Shown here piece by piece: positions 45,833 to 55,096 of a stretch of DNA of 64,000 bases. Where the stretch lies: positions 1 through 64,000 of the forward strand of contig JAHHGZ010000019.1 in assembly GCA_019359595.1 (NCBI GenBank), given 5' to 3'. A program made the translations under genes and the position numbers. Each line of letters starts with the position of its first letter. Positions within the stretch are counted from its first letter, which is position 1. The notes beneath the pieces are model-generated. The model worked only from the letters and a program-made list of their open reading frames with translations, was not told where the DNA came from and did not search any database. Origin of the DNA: Cyanomargarita calcarea GSE-NOS-MK-12-04C. GTDB taxonomy: Bacteria > Cyanobacteriota > Cyanobacteriia > Cyanobacteriales > Nostocaceae.

Positions 45833-46003
45833 TTCTTATTTATTGATGTAATTGACGGTAGGTTAACGATTTCAGGCTTTGGAAAAGGCTTGCAGTTTGC
45901 GGTATGGGAGTCTATTAATCGTAATTTTGGCTATGATTTGGCTATGATTTCAAGTTAAACATTACAATGTCAGCAGAATCTTAGTCCCTTTAGGGCTGAG
46001 AGT

Positions 46004-46312
46004 GTCAATGATCTAGGTGCTGAGAAGTTAATTGCGGCAGAGCGAGATGGAGAAAAAATTGCCGTTGAAATCAAAAGCTTTGTTGGCAGCTCAAACATCT
46101 ATGAATTTCATACAGCACTGGGACAGTTTATTAATTACCGTACTGCTTTGAGTCAAAAACAACCAGAAAGACAGTTATATTTAGCAGTGCCGCGCACAAT
46201 ATACTTAACATTTTTTAAACTGGAGTTGATTGAATTAGTCGTTCAATCTCAAAACCTGAAGTTACTGATTTACGATCCAGAACTGGAGGTCATTGAACAA
46301 TGGGCAAGCTAG
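46004..46312 (+). pseudogene. xisH: xisH, 5'-truncated
   Basis: XisH-type fdxN-element excision controlling factor. The frame encodes the family's C-terminal two thirds: NDLGAEKLIAAERDGEKIAV, EIKSF, EFHTALGQFINYRTALSQK, RQLYLAVPRTIYLTF and LIYDPELEVIEQW. The usual ~40 N-terminal residues, including the start, are missing: upstream the frame reads unrelated sequence with no start codon near. It overlaps the xisI start by 13 bp, the normal arrangement. The catalytic-looking E-I-K motif (EIKSF) is kept. The lost 5' end coincides with DNA following the tRNA-Thr gene. Confidence 0.75.
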
Positions 46313-46635
46313 AAAAGTATCGGGAGTTGGTAAAAAATCTCATCACAGACTATACCAATACTGGGACAACCAGAGGTGATGTGGAAAGACAATTGATGTT
46401 TGATACCGAACACGATCATTACCAACTAGTAAACGTTGGCTGGGAAAATCGGAATCGGGTATATGGGTGTGTTTTGCATTTTGACATCAAAGATGGCAAA
46501 ATTTGGCTACAGTACAATGGTACGGAAATCGATTTTGCAAGAGAGCTAGTCCGGTTAGGGGTACCACAGCAGGATATTGTCATTGGGTTTCATTCAACTT
46601 GGATGCGGCAGTTCACAGAATATGCTGTTAGCTGA
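46300..46635 (+). CDS. xisI: XisI family protein
   Basis: 111 residues, complete: KLEKYRELVKNLITDYTNTG, VERQLMFDTEHDHYQLVNVG, then HFDIKDGKIWLQYNGTEIDF and VPQQDIVIGFHSTWMRQFTE, the typical XisI pattern. XisI and XisH were named as controlling factors of the fdxN element excision in Anabaena, but the pair is widespread and its biochemistry is unclear; a toxin-antitoxin-like function has been suggested. Here xisI is intact and its partner is truncated. Confidence 0.92.
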   Translation: MGKLEKYRELVKNLITDYTNTGTTRGDVERQLMFDTEHDHYQLVNVGWENRNRVYGCVLHFDIKDGKIWLQYNGTEIDFARELVRLGVPQQDIVIGFHSTWMRQFTEYAVS

Positions 46636-46817
46636 CAAAACACGTTGCATTTGGTAGAAAAGAATTATGCGTTGCCCGAAATACGAGCGTAGCGAAGCTT
46701 GCCGTAGGATATTTTAACTACATTTCTAGTCTGCGATCGCTTTGGTAGAAGCAATATCAGCTTTGTTTTCAGTGTAATCGAGCAAAATAAACCCTCAATT
46801 AAGGTTCATTATTAAAG

Positions 46818-46891
46818 CAGGCGCGGCAGGATTCGAACCTGCGACCATCCGCTTAGAAGGCGGATGCTCTATCCAACTGAGCTACGCGCCC
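46818..46891 (-). tRNA. tRNA-Arg (TCT)
   Basis: Read on the minus strand from 46891: acceptor GGGCGCG pairs with CGCGCCT (G-U at the end). Anticodon stem-loop CCGCCTTCTAAGCGG gives anticodon TCT, and the T-arm is CAGGTTCGAATCCTG. 74 nt, no encoded CCA. Confidence 0.95.
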
Positions 46892-47136
46892 AAAAAAATC
46901 TGGTGGCTCTATTAAGAGTCAATCTCGAACATTATATCCTCCTACCGAGCAAAATGCAATCTATTAATTGCAGATTTGACCCTAGCAAGGCTAAGATTTT
47001 AATCGCTAGTTCATAGATGTCTACTGAATATTGGATCATGAAGTACACAAAACTTAACCCAGTGTTGGCAATGCAACCAAGAGTTATCATATGTCCTATG
47101 TAGAAAGCCCCTGTCAGGATTTATTCGCTTTTCTTT

Positions 47137-47796
47137 ATGTTTATTCTTAAAAGGCAGGATGTTGAAATATCTACGATGCCGCACCCAAAGCGCGATCAGC
47201 AGGTGCCAGTCCTGTATTATCAAGGGCAAACTTTTCGCTTGATTAGCGTCTTTAAAGCCACTCAGGAAGAAGAAGCTAAAGCATTATGGCGGGATTTAAC
47301 CGATCATCGGGGGAAAGCTTGTGTTTTGCTGGAGGAACCAGAACGCTACAGCGTGTGGGGGAAAATTCGTGCTGAGACTCAAACTAGTGATACCAGTGAC
47401 CATAACAGGGCAGCAATTCTGACTCTAGCTAGTATTTTGATTTTACAAGCCGTTTATATAGACATTGAAGACCTTTTAGGAACTCGGCAAGCAACGTCCT
47501 TTGAGAAAGGGATGGTTGAGGTGTTCAAGAAGTCGAAATTTCCGCTAGTATCTTCACCAGAAGCCGTCAAATACTTGCTAACCACAAACGCAATGGAAGC
47601 TGGCAACCTTCCAAGTTGGCAAGAAAATCATGTCCTCACCCTCCTTAGTGAACTGCATCGACTGGGAAAAGAATTTTTTGGCAATACGAACTTCACACTT
47701 TCTTTAGACGATCGCCTACAAGATATGTCAGAAGCCGAGCGATCGCTGTTTCTCGGTTGGCTAAAAGAATCCTCGTTGAGCAAACTTTGGCATTAG
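47137..47796 (+). CDS. conserved cyanobacterial protein (Npun_F0813-like)
   Basis: 219 residues, no signal peptide. Begins MFILKRQDVEISTMPHPKRD, then PVLYYQGQTFRLISVFKATQ and GKACVLLEEPERYSVWGKI. This pattern matches a cyanobacteria-specific family that I recall under the name Npun_F0813, without known function. One hydrophobic helix (AAILTLASILILQAVYI, ~97-113) is more likely a buried helix than a membrane span. Start: ATG 47137 as in family members. Probably its own transcript. Confidence 0.75.
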   Translation: MFILKRQDVEISTMPHPKRDQQVPVLYYQGQTFRLISVFKATQEEEAKALWRDLTDHRGKACVLLEEPERYSVWGKIRAETQTSDTSDHNRAAILTLASILILQAVYIDIEDLLGTRQATSFEKGMVEVFKKSKFPLVSSPEAVKYLLTTNAMEAGNLPSWQENHVLTLLSELHRLGKEFFGNTNFTLSLDDRLQDMSEAERSLFLGWLKESSLSKLWH

Positions 47797-47935
47797 TATC
47801 AAAAGTGTTTTAATCCAATGCTAGCAATTGTGCCTTCCTTAGTAGCATAATTGACACAATAGTTGTCATCTATGCTGCTACTTATGCAGTCTTTAATCTA
47901 AAACACTTATAAAGTGCATTTACACATCAAGTCAT

Positions 47936-48940
47936 ATGAGTAGCGTTTACGACAAGTCCTATCCGAAAAAATTACTTTTCTCGACTCAAAACGTCATCCT
48001 GGCAAGCATTAGTTGGGCTGTATTGGCAGTATTATATTTTTTACTGTTTAGTGCGAGAGTCGCTGGTGCAGATGGTATAGAAAGGCGTGCTGAATGGTAC
48101 GTAATGGGTACGAATATATTTGAAGCGGTAGCTTACTTGGGTTCGGCGATCCTATGCCTGAGAAATTTTCGCAGCCCCCAAATAGTCAGCGGTCGGAATG
48201 TTTGGCTGTTCATTGGCTTAGGGATGTTTTCTTACTTCATCGGGGGGATAATTTTTGGATTTTATGAAATTGTTTTAAAACAAGAACCGGATTTGTCACC
48301 ATCAGACATATTTTTTGTCTCGACTTATCTGTGCTTGGGTATAGGTATGACTTTGGCCGTCACTTCCAGAAAACTGAATCTGGAAAAATGGCAGTGGGGA
48401 ATTGTAGGAGCAATTGCAATAGTTGGTAGTTTGTTGGCATGGATTGTTGCTACCACTCCGGCAAATAGTGAAAAAGTAGAATCTATTACCTCGGATTCTG
48501 CGATAATTCAAGTCTCAAGTGCCACGACAGTCTCATTCAATGCCAGCAACTTGCAAACTCCAACTTTCGCCCAACAGCCCAGCCTCAAAGCTGAAGAAAC
48601 TCTGCCGGATAACCTCAGAAATATCGCTGACGCTGTAAATTTGTTTTACGTTGTTAGTGATGTAATTCTGTTGATTATTGCCACCACTCTACTACTAGCC
48701 TTTTGGGGCGGACGAGTCGCCCAATCTTGGAGAATGATTGCAGCCGCTGCATTTTCGCTCTACATTGCAGATATGTGGTTTAAATACGCCCAGTTGATTA
48801 TTAAGCCCAAATATGAAAGTGGGGGGATACTAGAAGTGTTTTGGGTGTTGAGTGGAGTGTTGTTTGGTATGGGTGCAGCCTTGGAGTATGACGCATCGTT
48901 AAACCGATCGCGGCGTGCTAGTGGACGAAAACGAGCTTAG
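47936..48940 (+). CDS. multi-pass membrane protein, unknown function
   Basis: 334 residues with about eight hydrophobic helices: ~17-41 (VILASISWAVLAVLYFLLFS), ~58-78, ~88-113, ~127-145, ~153-173, ~237-262, ~267-287 and ~305-325. A hydrophilic, Ser/Thr-rich loop lies at ~175-230, and the basic tail (RSRRASGRKRA) is probably cytoplasmic. I see no enzymatic or transport motif. It ends 20 bp before the next gene on the same strand, suggesting co-transcription with the HTH protein. Confidence 0.8.
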   Translation: MSSVYDKSYPKKLLFSTQNVILASISWAVLAVLYFLLFSARVAGADGIERRAEWYVMGTNIFEAVAYLGSAILCLRNFRSPQIVSGRNVWLFIGLGMFSYFIGGIIFGFYEIVLKQEPDLSPSDIFFVSTYLCLGIGMTLAVTSRKLNLEKWQWGIVGAIAIVGSLLAWIVATTPANSEKVESITSDSAIIQVSSATTVSFNASNLQTPTFAQQPSLKAEETLPDNLRNIADAVNLFYVVSDVILLIIATTLLLAFWGGRVAQSWRMIAAAAFSLYIADMWFKYAQLIIKPKYESGGILEVFWVLSGVLFGMGAALEYDASLNRSRRASGRKRA

Positions 48941-48960
48941 AAAAGATTTTGGTATCTACC

Positions 48961-50013
48961 GTGAGAAAACTTACAGATTCTGACAAACAGGAAATCCTCA
49001 AGTTATATCGAGAAAGTGCCGAGACGACCTCAACTTTAGCAGACCGCTATGGTGTGAGTAACTCGACAATTAGCCGTTTGCTCAAAAGCACGCTGCAAGA
49101 AGATGAGTACGAATACCTCGTTTCTTTAAAGCGGGCTGCGAGGACTCCGGAAGGGAGGGCGCAGGTTAGCTATGACAAGCCAGTTGTCATAGACGAACCA
49201 GAAGTCCAAGTAGAAGCCGAGCCAGAACAAGAGCCAGAGATAGTAGTTCCAGTCAAGAAAACCATCAAGGTTACAAGCCCAGTATCGGAGCCGAAGAAGG
49301 AACTTCCCGTTCCCAAACGGAAAATCATCAAAGACGTTCCAGCCCAACAGCCATTATTTGAGGTGGAATCCGGCTTTGATGATGAAGACGATTCAGACTC
49401 TGGTCCGCGACGGGTGCGACGGCGCTCCTCGGCCCCGGAAAAACCGATATTGGTCAACGGTGAGCAACTAGAGTTTCTAGAACAACCCCTGTCCATGTCA
49501 AGCATTGAGAGTCCGCTCTTGGAGGATATCCGAACAGAAACGACTGCTCTAGCCGAAATGTTGGGCGAGGAGTTGCTAGATGAGTCTGACGAAGACCTGG
49601 ATGATTTAGACGACGATTACGAAGACGAGGATTATGAAGACGACGACTTCGACGACCACAGACCATTAGTTAGCAAACCAAGGTCGGGTGAATCGTTAGT
49701 GCGAGTCTTACCCCTGTCGGCTGCTAATTTGCCTCGGACTTGCTATTTGGTAATTGACCGTTCCTCGGAATTAATCACTCGTCCGCTCAAGGATTTTGGC
49801 GATCTAGGACAAATTCCCAGCTTGGAAACTCAGCAAAGAACCCTACCCGTTTTTGACAACCACCGAGTCGCAAAACGTTTTTCCACCAAACGCGATCGCG
49901 TGATTAAAGTTCCAGATAGTAGAATGCTGCACAAAGCCCGCACCCATCTACAATCCAAAGGGATCACCCGACTCTTAATTGATGGACAAATCTACTCTCT
50001 ATCTGGCGTTTAA
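48961..50013 (+). CDS. helix-turn-helix protein with long acidic linker
   Basis: About 350 residues from GTG 48961 (TTG 48949 adds four). N-terminal helix-turn-helix (MRKLTDSDKQEILKLYRESA then LADRYGVSNSTISRLLKSTL), like the DNA-binding part of transposases or Hin-type proteins. A Pro/Glu/Val-rich stretch follows, then an Asp/Glu tract (DESDEDLDDLDDDYEDEDYE and more, ~195-220) and a C-terminal domain (LPRTCYLVIDRSSELITRPL and ARTHLQSKGITRLLIDGQIY). No catalytic residues are seen. I recall such proteins in many cyanobacteria with no assigned role; probably a DNA-associated regulator. Confidence 0.78.
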   Translation: MRKLTDSDKQEILKLYRESAETTSTLADRYGVSNSTISRLLKSTLQEDEYEYLVSLKRAARTPEGRAQVSYDKPVVIDEPEVQVEAEPEQEPEIVVPVKKTIKVTSPVSEPKKELPVPKRKIIKDVPAQQPLFEVESGFDDEDDSDSGPRRVRRRSSAPEKPILVNGEQLEFLEQPLSMSSIESPLLEDIRTETTALAEMLGEELLDESDEDLDDLDDDYEDEDYEDDDFDDHRPLVSKPRSGESLVRVLPLSAANLPRTCYLVIDRSSELITRPLKDFGDLGQIPSLETQQRTLPVFDNHRVAKRFSTKRDRVIKVPDSRMLHKARTHLQSKGITRLLIDGQIYSLSGV

Positions 50014-50058
50014 TCATTGGTCATTGGTTATTAAGTTTAAATAAAGGACTTTTGACAA

Positions 50059-50397
50059 ATGACAAGTGACAAAACAGTTGGGTATAGTGTCGTTTTGGTG
50101 ACAGCAGGCTCAGTACAAGAAGCGGAGGCGATAGCTTCTGCTCTTGTCGAAGCCAAACTCGCTGCTTGTGTGAGTTTATTCCCTATCCACTCGATTTATC
50201 GGTGGAAAGGCGAACTACACAAGCAGCAAGAGTGGCAGTTACTAATTAAGACTGACAATCGCCAATTTTCTAGTTTAGAAGCCAAAATTCGCGAACTCCA
50301 CTCGTACGAAGAACCGGAAATTATTGCTCTACCAATTCTCGCTGGTTCTTTGCCATACTTACAGTGGATGAAGCAACAAGTGATGCCAAGTCCCTGA
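50059..50397 (+). CDS. cutA: CutA divalent-cation tolerance protein
   Basis: 112 residues, trimeric ferredoxin-like CutA1 family: VVLVTAGSVQEAEAIASALV at ~11-30, EAKLAACVSLFPIHSIYRWK at ~31-50, and EEPEIIALPILAGSLPYLQW near the end. It has been connected with copper/divalent metal tolerance, but the mechanism is unclear. Starts 45 bp after the HTH protein, same strand, with heptamer-like GGTCATTGGTTATT between, so it may be in the same operon. Confidence 0.94.
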   Translation: MTSDKTVGYSVVLVTAGSVQEAEAIASALVEAKLAACVSLFPIHSIYRWKGELHKQQEWQLLIKTDNRQFSSLEAKIRELHSYEEPEIIALPILAGSLPYLQWMKQQVMPSP

Positions 50398-50415
50398 GTA
50401 ATGAGGATCAAAAGC

Positions 50416-51363
50416 TCAAAACTCAGGACTCAAGACTGATTCCAGACGTGCTGCCAAATCAATAATGTCGCCTTTACGGGCAATTTGTTCAATCCATTCT
50501 TGAGGAATGTTGTCCACTCCGTAGTATATTCCCGCTAACCCACCTGTGACTGCAGCGGTTGTGTCCGTATCTTGGCCCAAGTTCACAGCTTTGAGTACCG
50601 CTTCGGCGTATGATGTGCTACTGAGCAAACACCACAAGGATGCTTCAAGGGTATCAATTACGTAGCCGCTGGAGCTAATCTCTTCTACAGGTAGGTTAGC
50701 GATTTTACCACCCAAGACTCTGGCGAAATGCTGTATTTCTTCTTCGTACTCAGGTGCAGAGTAAATTTTCTGTATTTTTTCTAATCCTTGTACGTATGCC
50801 GCTTCTGGATTTGCGCCTTCCAAGAGAGAAATTGCGATTGCTATATAAATACCACAGGCCATTTGCGACCTGAGATGAGCATGGGTAATACGGGATACTT
50901 GATGTACCCGTTGAATTAAATCGGGGAAATTTAAATTTTTATAATAATAAGACATTGGTAAGATTCGCATCAAAGAACCATTACCATTACTTTTTTCGCT
51001 TTTTCCACCTGCTTCTAGGGGTGGGGTTCCCTGTTTCAAATTCACAATTGCCAAAAATGTTGTATTCCCAATATCGAATACTTCATTACGTGCTGTCCAG
51101 TAAGCTTCATCATGCCATCGGCAAAATGAATTGGCTATAGAATCCAAATTGAACCCGCTACACAGGCATTCAGCCAAGCACAATGTCAAGGAACTATCAT
51201 CAGACCATGTGCCAGCCGGGACATCCCAAGTTCCATATCCCAGCATTGATGTCACAGGAGATGTCACTCGTTCTGCACGGCTTGTGAATTCCACCGGCAC
51301 CCCTAAAGCATCAGCGACACACACACCGATTAAACCAGATAATATTTTGCTTTTGTACGGCAT
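50416..51363 (-). CDS. ADP-ribosylglycohydrolase family protein
   Basis: 315 residues of the DraG/ARH fold. Metal ligands are in GTWSDDSSLTLCLAECL (~51-67) and NLGQDTDTTAAVTGGLAGIY (~261-280); the family start GVCVADALGVPVEFTSR is at ~12-28. The enzyme would remove ADP-ribose from a protein or small molecule. In nitrogen fixers DraG reactivates dinitrogenase reductase, but family members have diverse targets, and no DraT is visible here. Convergent with cutA (18 bp between the stops). Confidence 0.92.
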   Translation of the reverse strand: MPYKSKILSGLIGVCVADALGVPVEFTSRAERVTSPVTSMLGYGTWDVPAGTWSDDSSLTLCLAECLCSGFNLDSIANSFCRWHDEAYWTARNEVFDIGNTTFLAIVNLKQGTPPLEAGGKSEKSNGNGSLMRILPMSYYYKNLNFPDLIQRVHQVSRITHAHLRSQMACGIYIAIAISLLEGANPEAAYVQGLEKIQKIYSAPEYEEEIQHFARVLGGKIANLPVEEISSSGYVIDTLEASLWCLLSSTSYAEAVLKAVNLGQDTDTTAAVTGGLAGIYYGVDNIPQEWIEQIARKGDIIDLAARLESVLSPEF

Positions 51364-51675
51364 TACTACAGTATCTCCAGAAAAATTAAGTTTATTGTTA
51401 GTTGTTGGTTGTTGGTTGCTATCTACTATCCACTAACCATTAACTATTGATATTGTGACAATAACCGAACTGTCTACTTTGAGAAAAAAATACCGGATAA
51501 GGTAATAGAAAAATGAAAATATAATGTCTTATTGATAAATTCAAAGATGATGGTTCGGAAGTCTTGTGCATCAATAGAGACAATGATTTAAAAAGTTACA
51601 GAAAATTTTTGGAACCTTTGGGTTAATTTTTCGACATTGAAGATATAAGCAGCCCTACAACATTTGGTAAAGATT
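51364..51675. other. 312-bp intergenic region between divergent genes
   Basis: Contains a heptameric TTAGTTG-type array (51396-51440) directly upstream of the ADP-ribosylglycohydrolase start, then AT-rich sequence that should carry both promoters. A GGTAAAG stretch before ATG 51676 may be the ribosome site of the next gene. Confidence 0.45.
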
Positions 51676-52212
51676 ATGAAAGGATTTCTGAAGTCTTTTG
51701 TGACAATTTCTGCATTGTCCTCTTTAGTAGTTGCTCCAATTCTTTTTGGAGCCGGTCAAGCTTCTGCGGAAACTCAGAAAGGTACTGATGCTATCTACCT
51801 CGGTGCTGGTGCCGCAGCAGGTGTAACCAATGGCGGACAAACAGGTGATGCAGCTACCTTTGGCGGTAATCTCACTGGTCGCGTACCATTAGGGAAAACC
51901 GGATTTTCTGGACGCACTCAAATCAATTTCAGTGACCAAACTAGTGCTATCATCCCACATTTAACTTACGATATTCCTGTTGCTAAAGGTACTAATGTTT
52001 ATGTTGGTGGTGGTTACCAATTTGTTGAGAAAAAAGGTAGCCCTACTCCCAGCGGTAACGACAACGGAGTAGCTGCTGTTATTGGGGTAGAAAAAGAACT
52101 CGGCAGAAATGTCCTCATCTACTCGAATGCTACCACTGCAATTAATGGTTACAAGAATAGCCCTGCTTCTGCTGTTAGCATCAATGCTGGTTTAGGTTTC
52201 CGCATTCGCTAA
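51676..52212 (+). CDS. exported beta-barrel-like protein
   Basis: About 178 residues from ATG 51676 (TTG 51664 adds four). Signal peptide MKGFLKSFVTISALSSLVV to ...GAGQASA (~30). The mature chain alternates short beta strands rich in Gly and aromatic/aliphatic residues (AIYLGAGAAAGVTN, TNVYVGGGYQFVEKKG, NVLIYSNATTAIN) and ends with Phe-Arg-Ile-Arg (LGFRIR). This resembles small outer-membrane beta-barrels such as OmpA-like or opacity-type proteins. Unknown function. The palindrome at 52275-52307 follows. Confidence 0.8.
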   Translation: MKGFLKSFVTISALSSLVVAPILFGAGQASAETQKGTDAIYLGAGAAAGVTNGGQTGDAATFGGNLTGRVPLGKTGFSGRTQINFSDQTSAIIPHLTYDIPVAKGTNVYVGGGYQFVEKKGSPTPSGNDNGVAAVIGVEKELGRNVLIYSNATTAINGYKNSPASAVSINAGLGFRIR

Positions 52213-52274
52213 TCCTAGCCTGACTTAAAAAAGTTAGAACTTACCTAAAAACTCTTTTAAAACTAGTCTTGATC

Positions 52275-52307
52275 AGATCCCCGGCTTCTTGAAGAAGTCG
52301 GGGATCT
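52275..52307. terminator. palindrome downstream of the beta-barrel gene
   Basis: 16-base arms (52275-52290 and 52292-52307) of the AGATCCCCGGCTTCTT type are complementary except for one G-T pair. No T-run follows (CGCACATTC). It is 62 bp past the stop codon; either a terminator-like hairpin or another member of the palindromic repeat family also at 12899. Confidence 0.5.
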
Positions 52308-52688
52308 CGCACATTCACCGTAGCTTGCAAGAGCAAAAAATAGTCCTGAGTGCTGGATTCTGGTATCCCCAGTTCATGACGGTTACTAAGGACAGATATC
52401 GTACCTATGCTATTAACCATCTTTTAATCGCTGAATTGACTCCTTGTCAGCGTTGAGTCCCAAGGGGACACGCGATCGCCTTAGTCCCATAGCTGATAGA
52501 CTATTACTACAAGTAATCTTCCTGGGTTTGTGAAAGTGTGAAATCACTATTAAACCCAGATTTTTGCCGTGTTAAAATTAAATTATTCCTCTAAATCCCG
52601 ACCGGATTACCGGGAATATAGCCGAATGGGTGCTTATATTCTCCTTCGGCGTTTACTATCGCCATATTGAGAACACTGTACGACTGCA
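52308..52688. other. 381-bp region upstream of sulfite reductase
   Basis: No coding frame or RNA gene seen. A HIP1-like GCGATCGC lies near 52471. A CCGGATTACCGGG partial palindrome is near 52600. The sir promoter is probably within the last 150 bp. Confidence 0.4.
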
Positions 52689-54722
52689 ATGGTTAAATCT
52701 GCTCCTCCCGCGATCGCAAGCCGTAAACCTTCAAAAGTTGAAGGAATCAAGGAACACAGCAATTTTCTGCGTGAACCTGTGGCAACTGAGTTACTTCAGG
52801 ATACAACTCATTTTAGCGAAGAGGCGATACAAATCCTGAAATTTCACGGCTCATACCAGCAGGATAATCGGGATAATCGAGCCAAGGGACAGGAAAAAGA
52901 TTACCAGATGATGCTGCGGACAAGGAATCCCGGTGGGTTAGTTCCGCCACAGCTATATCTGACTATGGATAAGCTGGCTGACGAATATGGCAATCATACA
53001 ATGCGGGTCACGACCAGGCAAGGGTTTCAACTGCATGGGATTTTAAAGCAAAATCTCAAAGCCTCAATTGCGGCGATCGTGAAAAATATGGGTTCGACTT
53101 TGGCAGCTTGTGGTGATGTCAACCGCAACGTCATGGCTCCACCTGCGCCGTTCAAAAAGAAGCCGGAATATCTGTATGCTTGGGAATACGCCGAAAAAAT
53201 CGCTGATTTGTTGACACCCCAAACTGGCGCTTATTACGAAATTTGGTTAGATGGGGAAAAGGCAATTACTGCAGAAGAAAGTCCAGAGGTGAAGGCAGCC
53301 CGACAAAAAAATGGCACTGGGACAATTATCCACGACAATGACGAGCCAATTTATGGCACTCATTATATGCCGCGCAAATTCAAAATTTGTGTCACAGTTC
53401 CTGGGGATAATTCCATTGATTTGTATACCCAAGACCTAACTTTGGTAACGATCGCCAATAATTCGGGAGAACTTGAAGGTTTTAATATTTTTGCCGGTGG
53501 CGGTTTAGGAAGAACTCATAATAAAGAAGAAACTTTCGCAAGAATGGCAGATCCGATTTGCTATGTCACTTCAGATGATGCTTATGACATAGTAAAAGCA
53601 ATTGTCGCCACTCAGAGAGATTATGGCGATCGCACTGACCGCCGTCACGCGAGGTTAAAATATTTAGTTAATGATTGGGGCGTTGAAAAGTTCAAGTCAA
53701 AGGTAGAAGAATACTTTGGCAAACCGCTCGCACCCTTCAAGGAACTGCCAGAGTGGAAATATGAAGACTTCCTGGGTTGGCACGAACAGGGTGACGGTAA
53801 ACTATTTGTCGGCATTTCCATTGACAACGGTCGCATTAAAGATGAAGGTTCGTTGCAATTAAAAACAGCATTGCGGGAAATTGTCGAACAGTTTAACCTC
53901 CCCATCCGTCTCACACCCCATCAAAACGCCCTCATCTGCGAAATTGCACCAGAAAACAAGCAAGCAATTCAAGATATTCTCGACCGTTGCAGCGTCGTCA
54001 GCGACCCAACTACAATCGATCCATTGGTGCGTTATGCAATGGCTTGTCCAGCTTTACCCACCTGCGGCTTGGCTGTCACTGAATCAGAACGGGCAATACC
54101 GGGAATTTTAGAGCGAATTCGCGCCCTTTTAGATAAGGTGGGTTTACAAAACGAACATTTTGTGGTAAGGATGACCGGATGTCCCAACGGTTGCGCTCGT
54201 CCGTACATGGCGGAATTGGGCTTTGTCGGCAGCGCACCGGAAAGTTACCAAATGTGGCTGGGTGGTTCGCCAAATCAAACCAGGTTGGCGGTACCTTACA
54301 TGGAAAGGCTGCATCATAACGACATCGAAACCCAGTTAGAACCGATTTTTGTTTACTTCAAGCAGTCACGGAAAAAAGGGGAAAGCTTCGGAGATTTTTG
54401 CGATCGCGTGGGTTTTGATGACATCCGGGAATTTGCGACCAATTATGAATCACAAGCTGTAGGAATGCCAGAAATTACAGATGATAGCGATGGTTTAATC
54501 GTGGCAATGGCAGATTCAACCACTGCAGAAATTACAGAAGAGAGCGGTCATCAGGTGGTAGCAATCGCAAATACTACCACCGCAGGCAGCAAAAGTAGGC
54601 ACCGCATCAGCATTCAAGATGAGATTTATGCCAAGTTGAAGGCAACTGCCATTAGTCAAGGCAAGCCAATGAGCGATTTGGTCAATGCTGCTGTAGAAGC
54701 TTATCTCAACAGTCAAGAGTAA
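52689..54722 (+). CDS. sir: ferredoxin-sulfite reductase with C-terminal ribbon-helix-helix-like extension
   Basis: Assimilatory sulfite reductase, six-electron reduction of sulfite to sulfide using ferredoxin, siroheme and a 4Fe-4S cluster. 677 residues; cyanobacterial homologues are usually ~630-640. The catalytic duplication is seen ([31 protein letters not shown] near 75, [14 protein letters not shown] near 110). Cluster/siroheme Cys are in [17 protein letters not shown] and [20 protein letters not shown]. Beyond the reductase a linker (~600-636) leads to [40 protein letters not shown] (~637-676), which has the strand-helix-helix pattern of a CopG/Arc DNA-binding domain. Nitrite reductase is excluded by length and motifs. 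Confidence 0.92.
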   Translation: MVKSAPPAIASRKPSKVEGIKEHSNFLREPVATELLQDTTHFSEEAIQILKFHGSYQQDNRDNRAKGQEKDYQMMLRTRNPGGLVPPQLYLTMDKLADEYGNHTMRVTTRQGFQLHGILKQNLKASIAAIVKNMGSTLAACGDVNRNVMAPPAPFKKKPEYLYAWEYAEKIADLLTPQTGAYYEIWLDGEKAITAEESPEVKAARQKNGTGTIIHDNDEPIYGTHYMPRKFKICVTVPGDNSIDLYTQDLTLVTIANNSGELEGFNIFAGGGLGRTHNKEETFARMADPICYVTSDDAYDIVKAIVATQRDYGDRTDRRHARLKYLVNDWGVEKFKSKVEEYFGKPLAPFKELPEWKYEDFLGWHEQGDGKLFVGISIDNGRIKDEGSLQLKTALREIVEQFNLPIRLTPHQNALICEIAPENKQAIQDILDRCSVVSDPTTIDPLVRYAMACPALPTCGLAVTESERAIPGILERIRALLDKVGLQNEHFVVRMTGCPNGCARPYMAELGFVGSAPESYQMWLGGSPNQTRLAVPYMERLHHNDIETQLEPIFVYFKQSRKKGESFGDFCDRVGFDDIREFATNYESQAVGMPEITDDSDGLIVAMADSTTAEITEESGHQVVAIANTTTAGSKSRHRISIQDEIYAKLKATAISQGKPMSDLVNAAVEAYLNSQE

Positions 54723-54753
54723 CCCGGAACCCCACCCCCCAGCCCCCTAGAGC

Positions 54754-55005
54754 TGGTGTACACAAGTCCTAAAATCCTTGTTTTAAAAGGCTTGTTCATT
54801 TCTAGATAAGGCTTTGAGCTACCCTGAGCTACATAAAAACAATTTCTTTCTTCGCGTCCTACCGAAACGGAAGGCGAAGCGCCTATTGCGTCCTACCCTC
54901 AAAGGAGCGCTACGCTTACGCGGTTAAAAAACAACATATATTTTGTTTGAACCGCGAAGATACGAAGGACGCGAAGAAAGAATTTTTAACAACTTGTGTA
55001 CACCA
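54754..55005. mobile_element. 252-bp inverted-repeat element between sir and rsmE
   Basis: Perfect 14-bp ends TGGTGTACACAAGT (54754-54767) and its complement (54992-55005). A second perfect inverted repeat lies inside: TTCTTTCTTCGCGTCCT (54844-54860) against 54966-54982. No coding frame. The AACCGCGAAGATACGAAGGA segment on its right side resembles 59460-59500. MITE-like; target duplication not obvious. Confidence 0.65.
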
Positions 55006-55096
55006 CCGTAGCCTCGCTTGCGGGGAGGGGACGTAAAGCACAGCTAAAAGGGGGTGGAGCTCTTGCGAATATTATATTTCCCACTCCCCCATTCTT

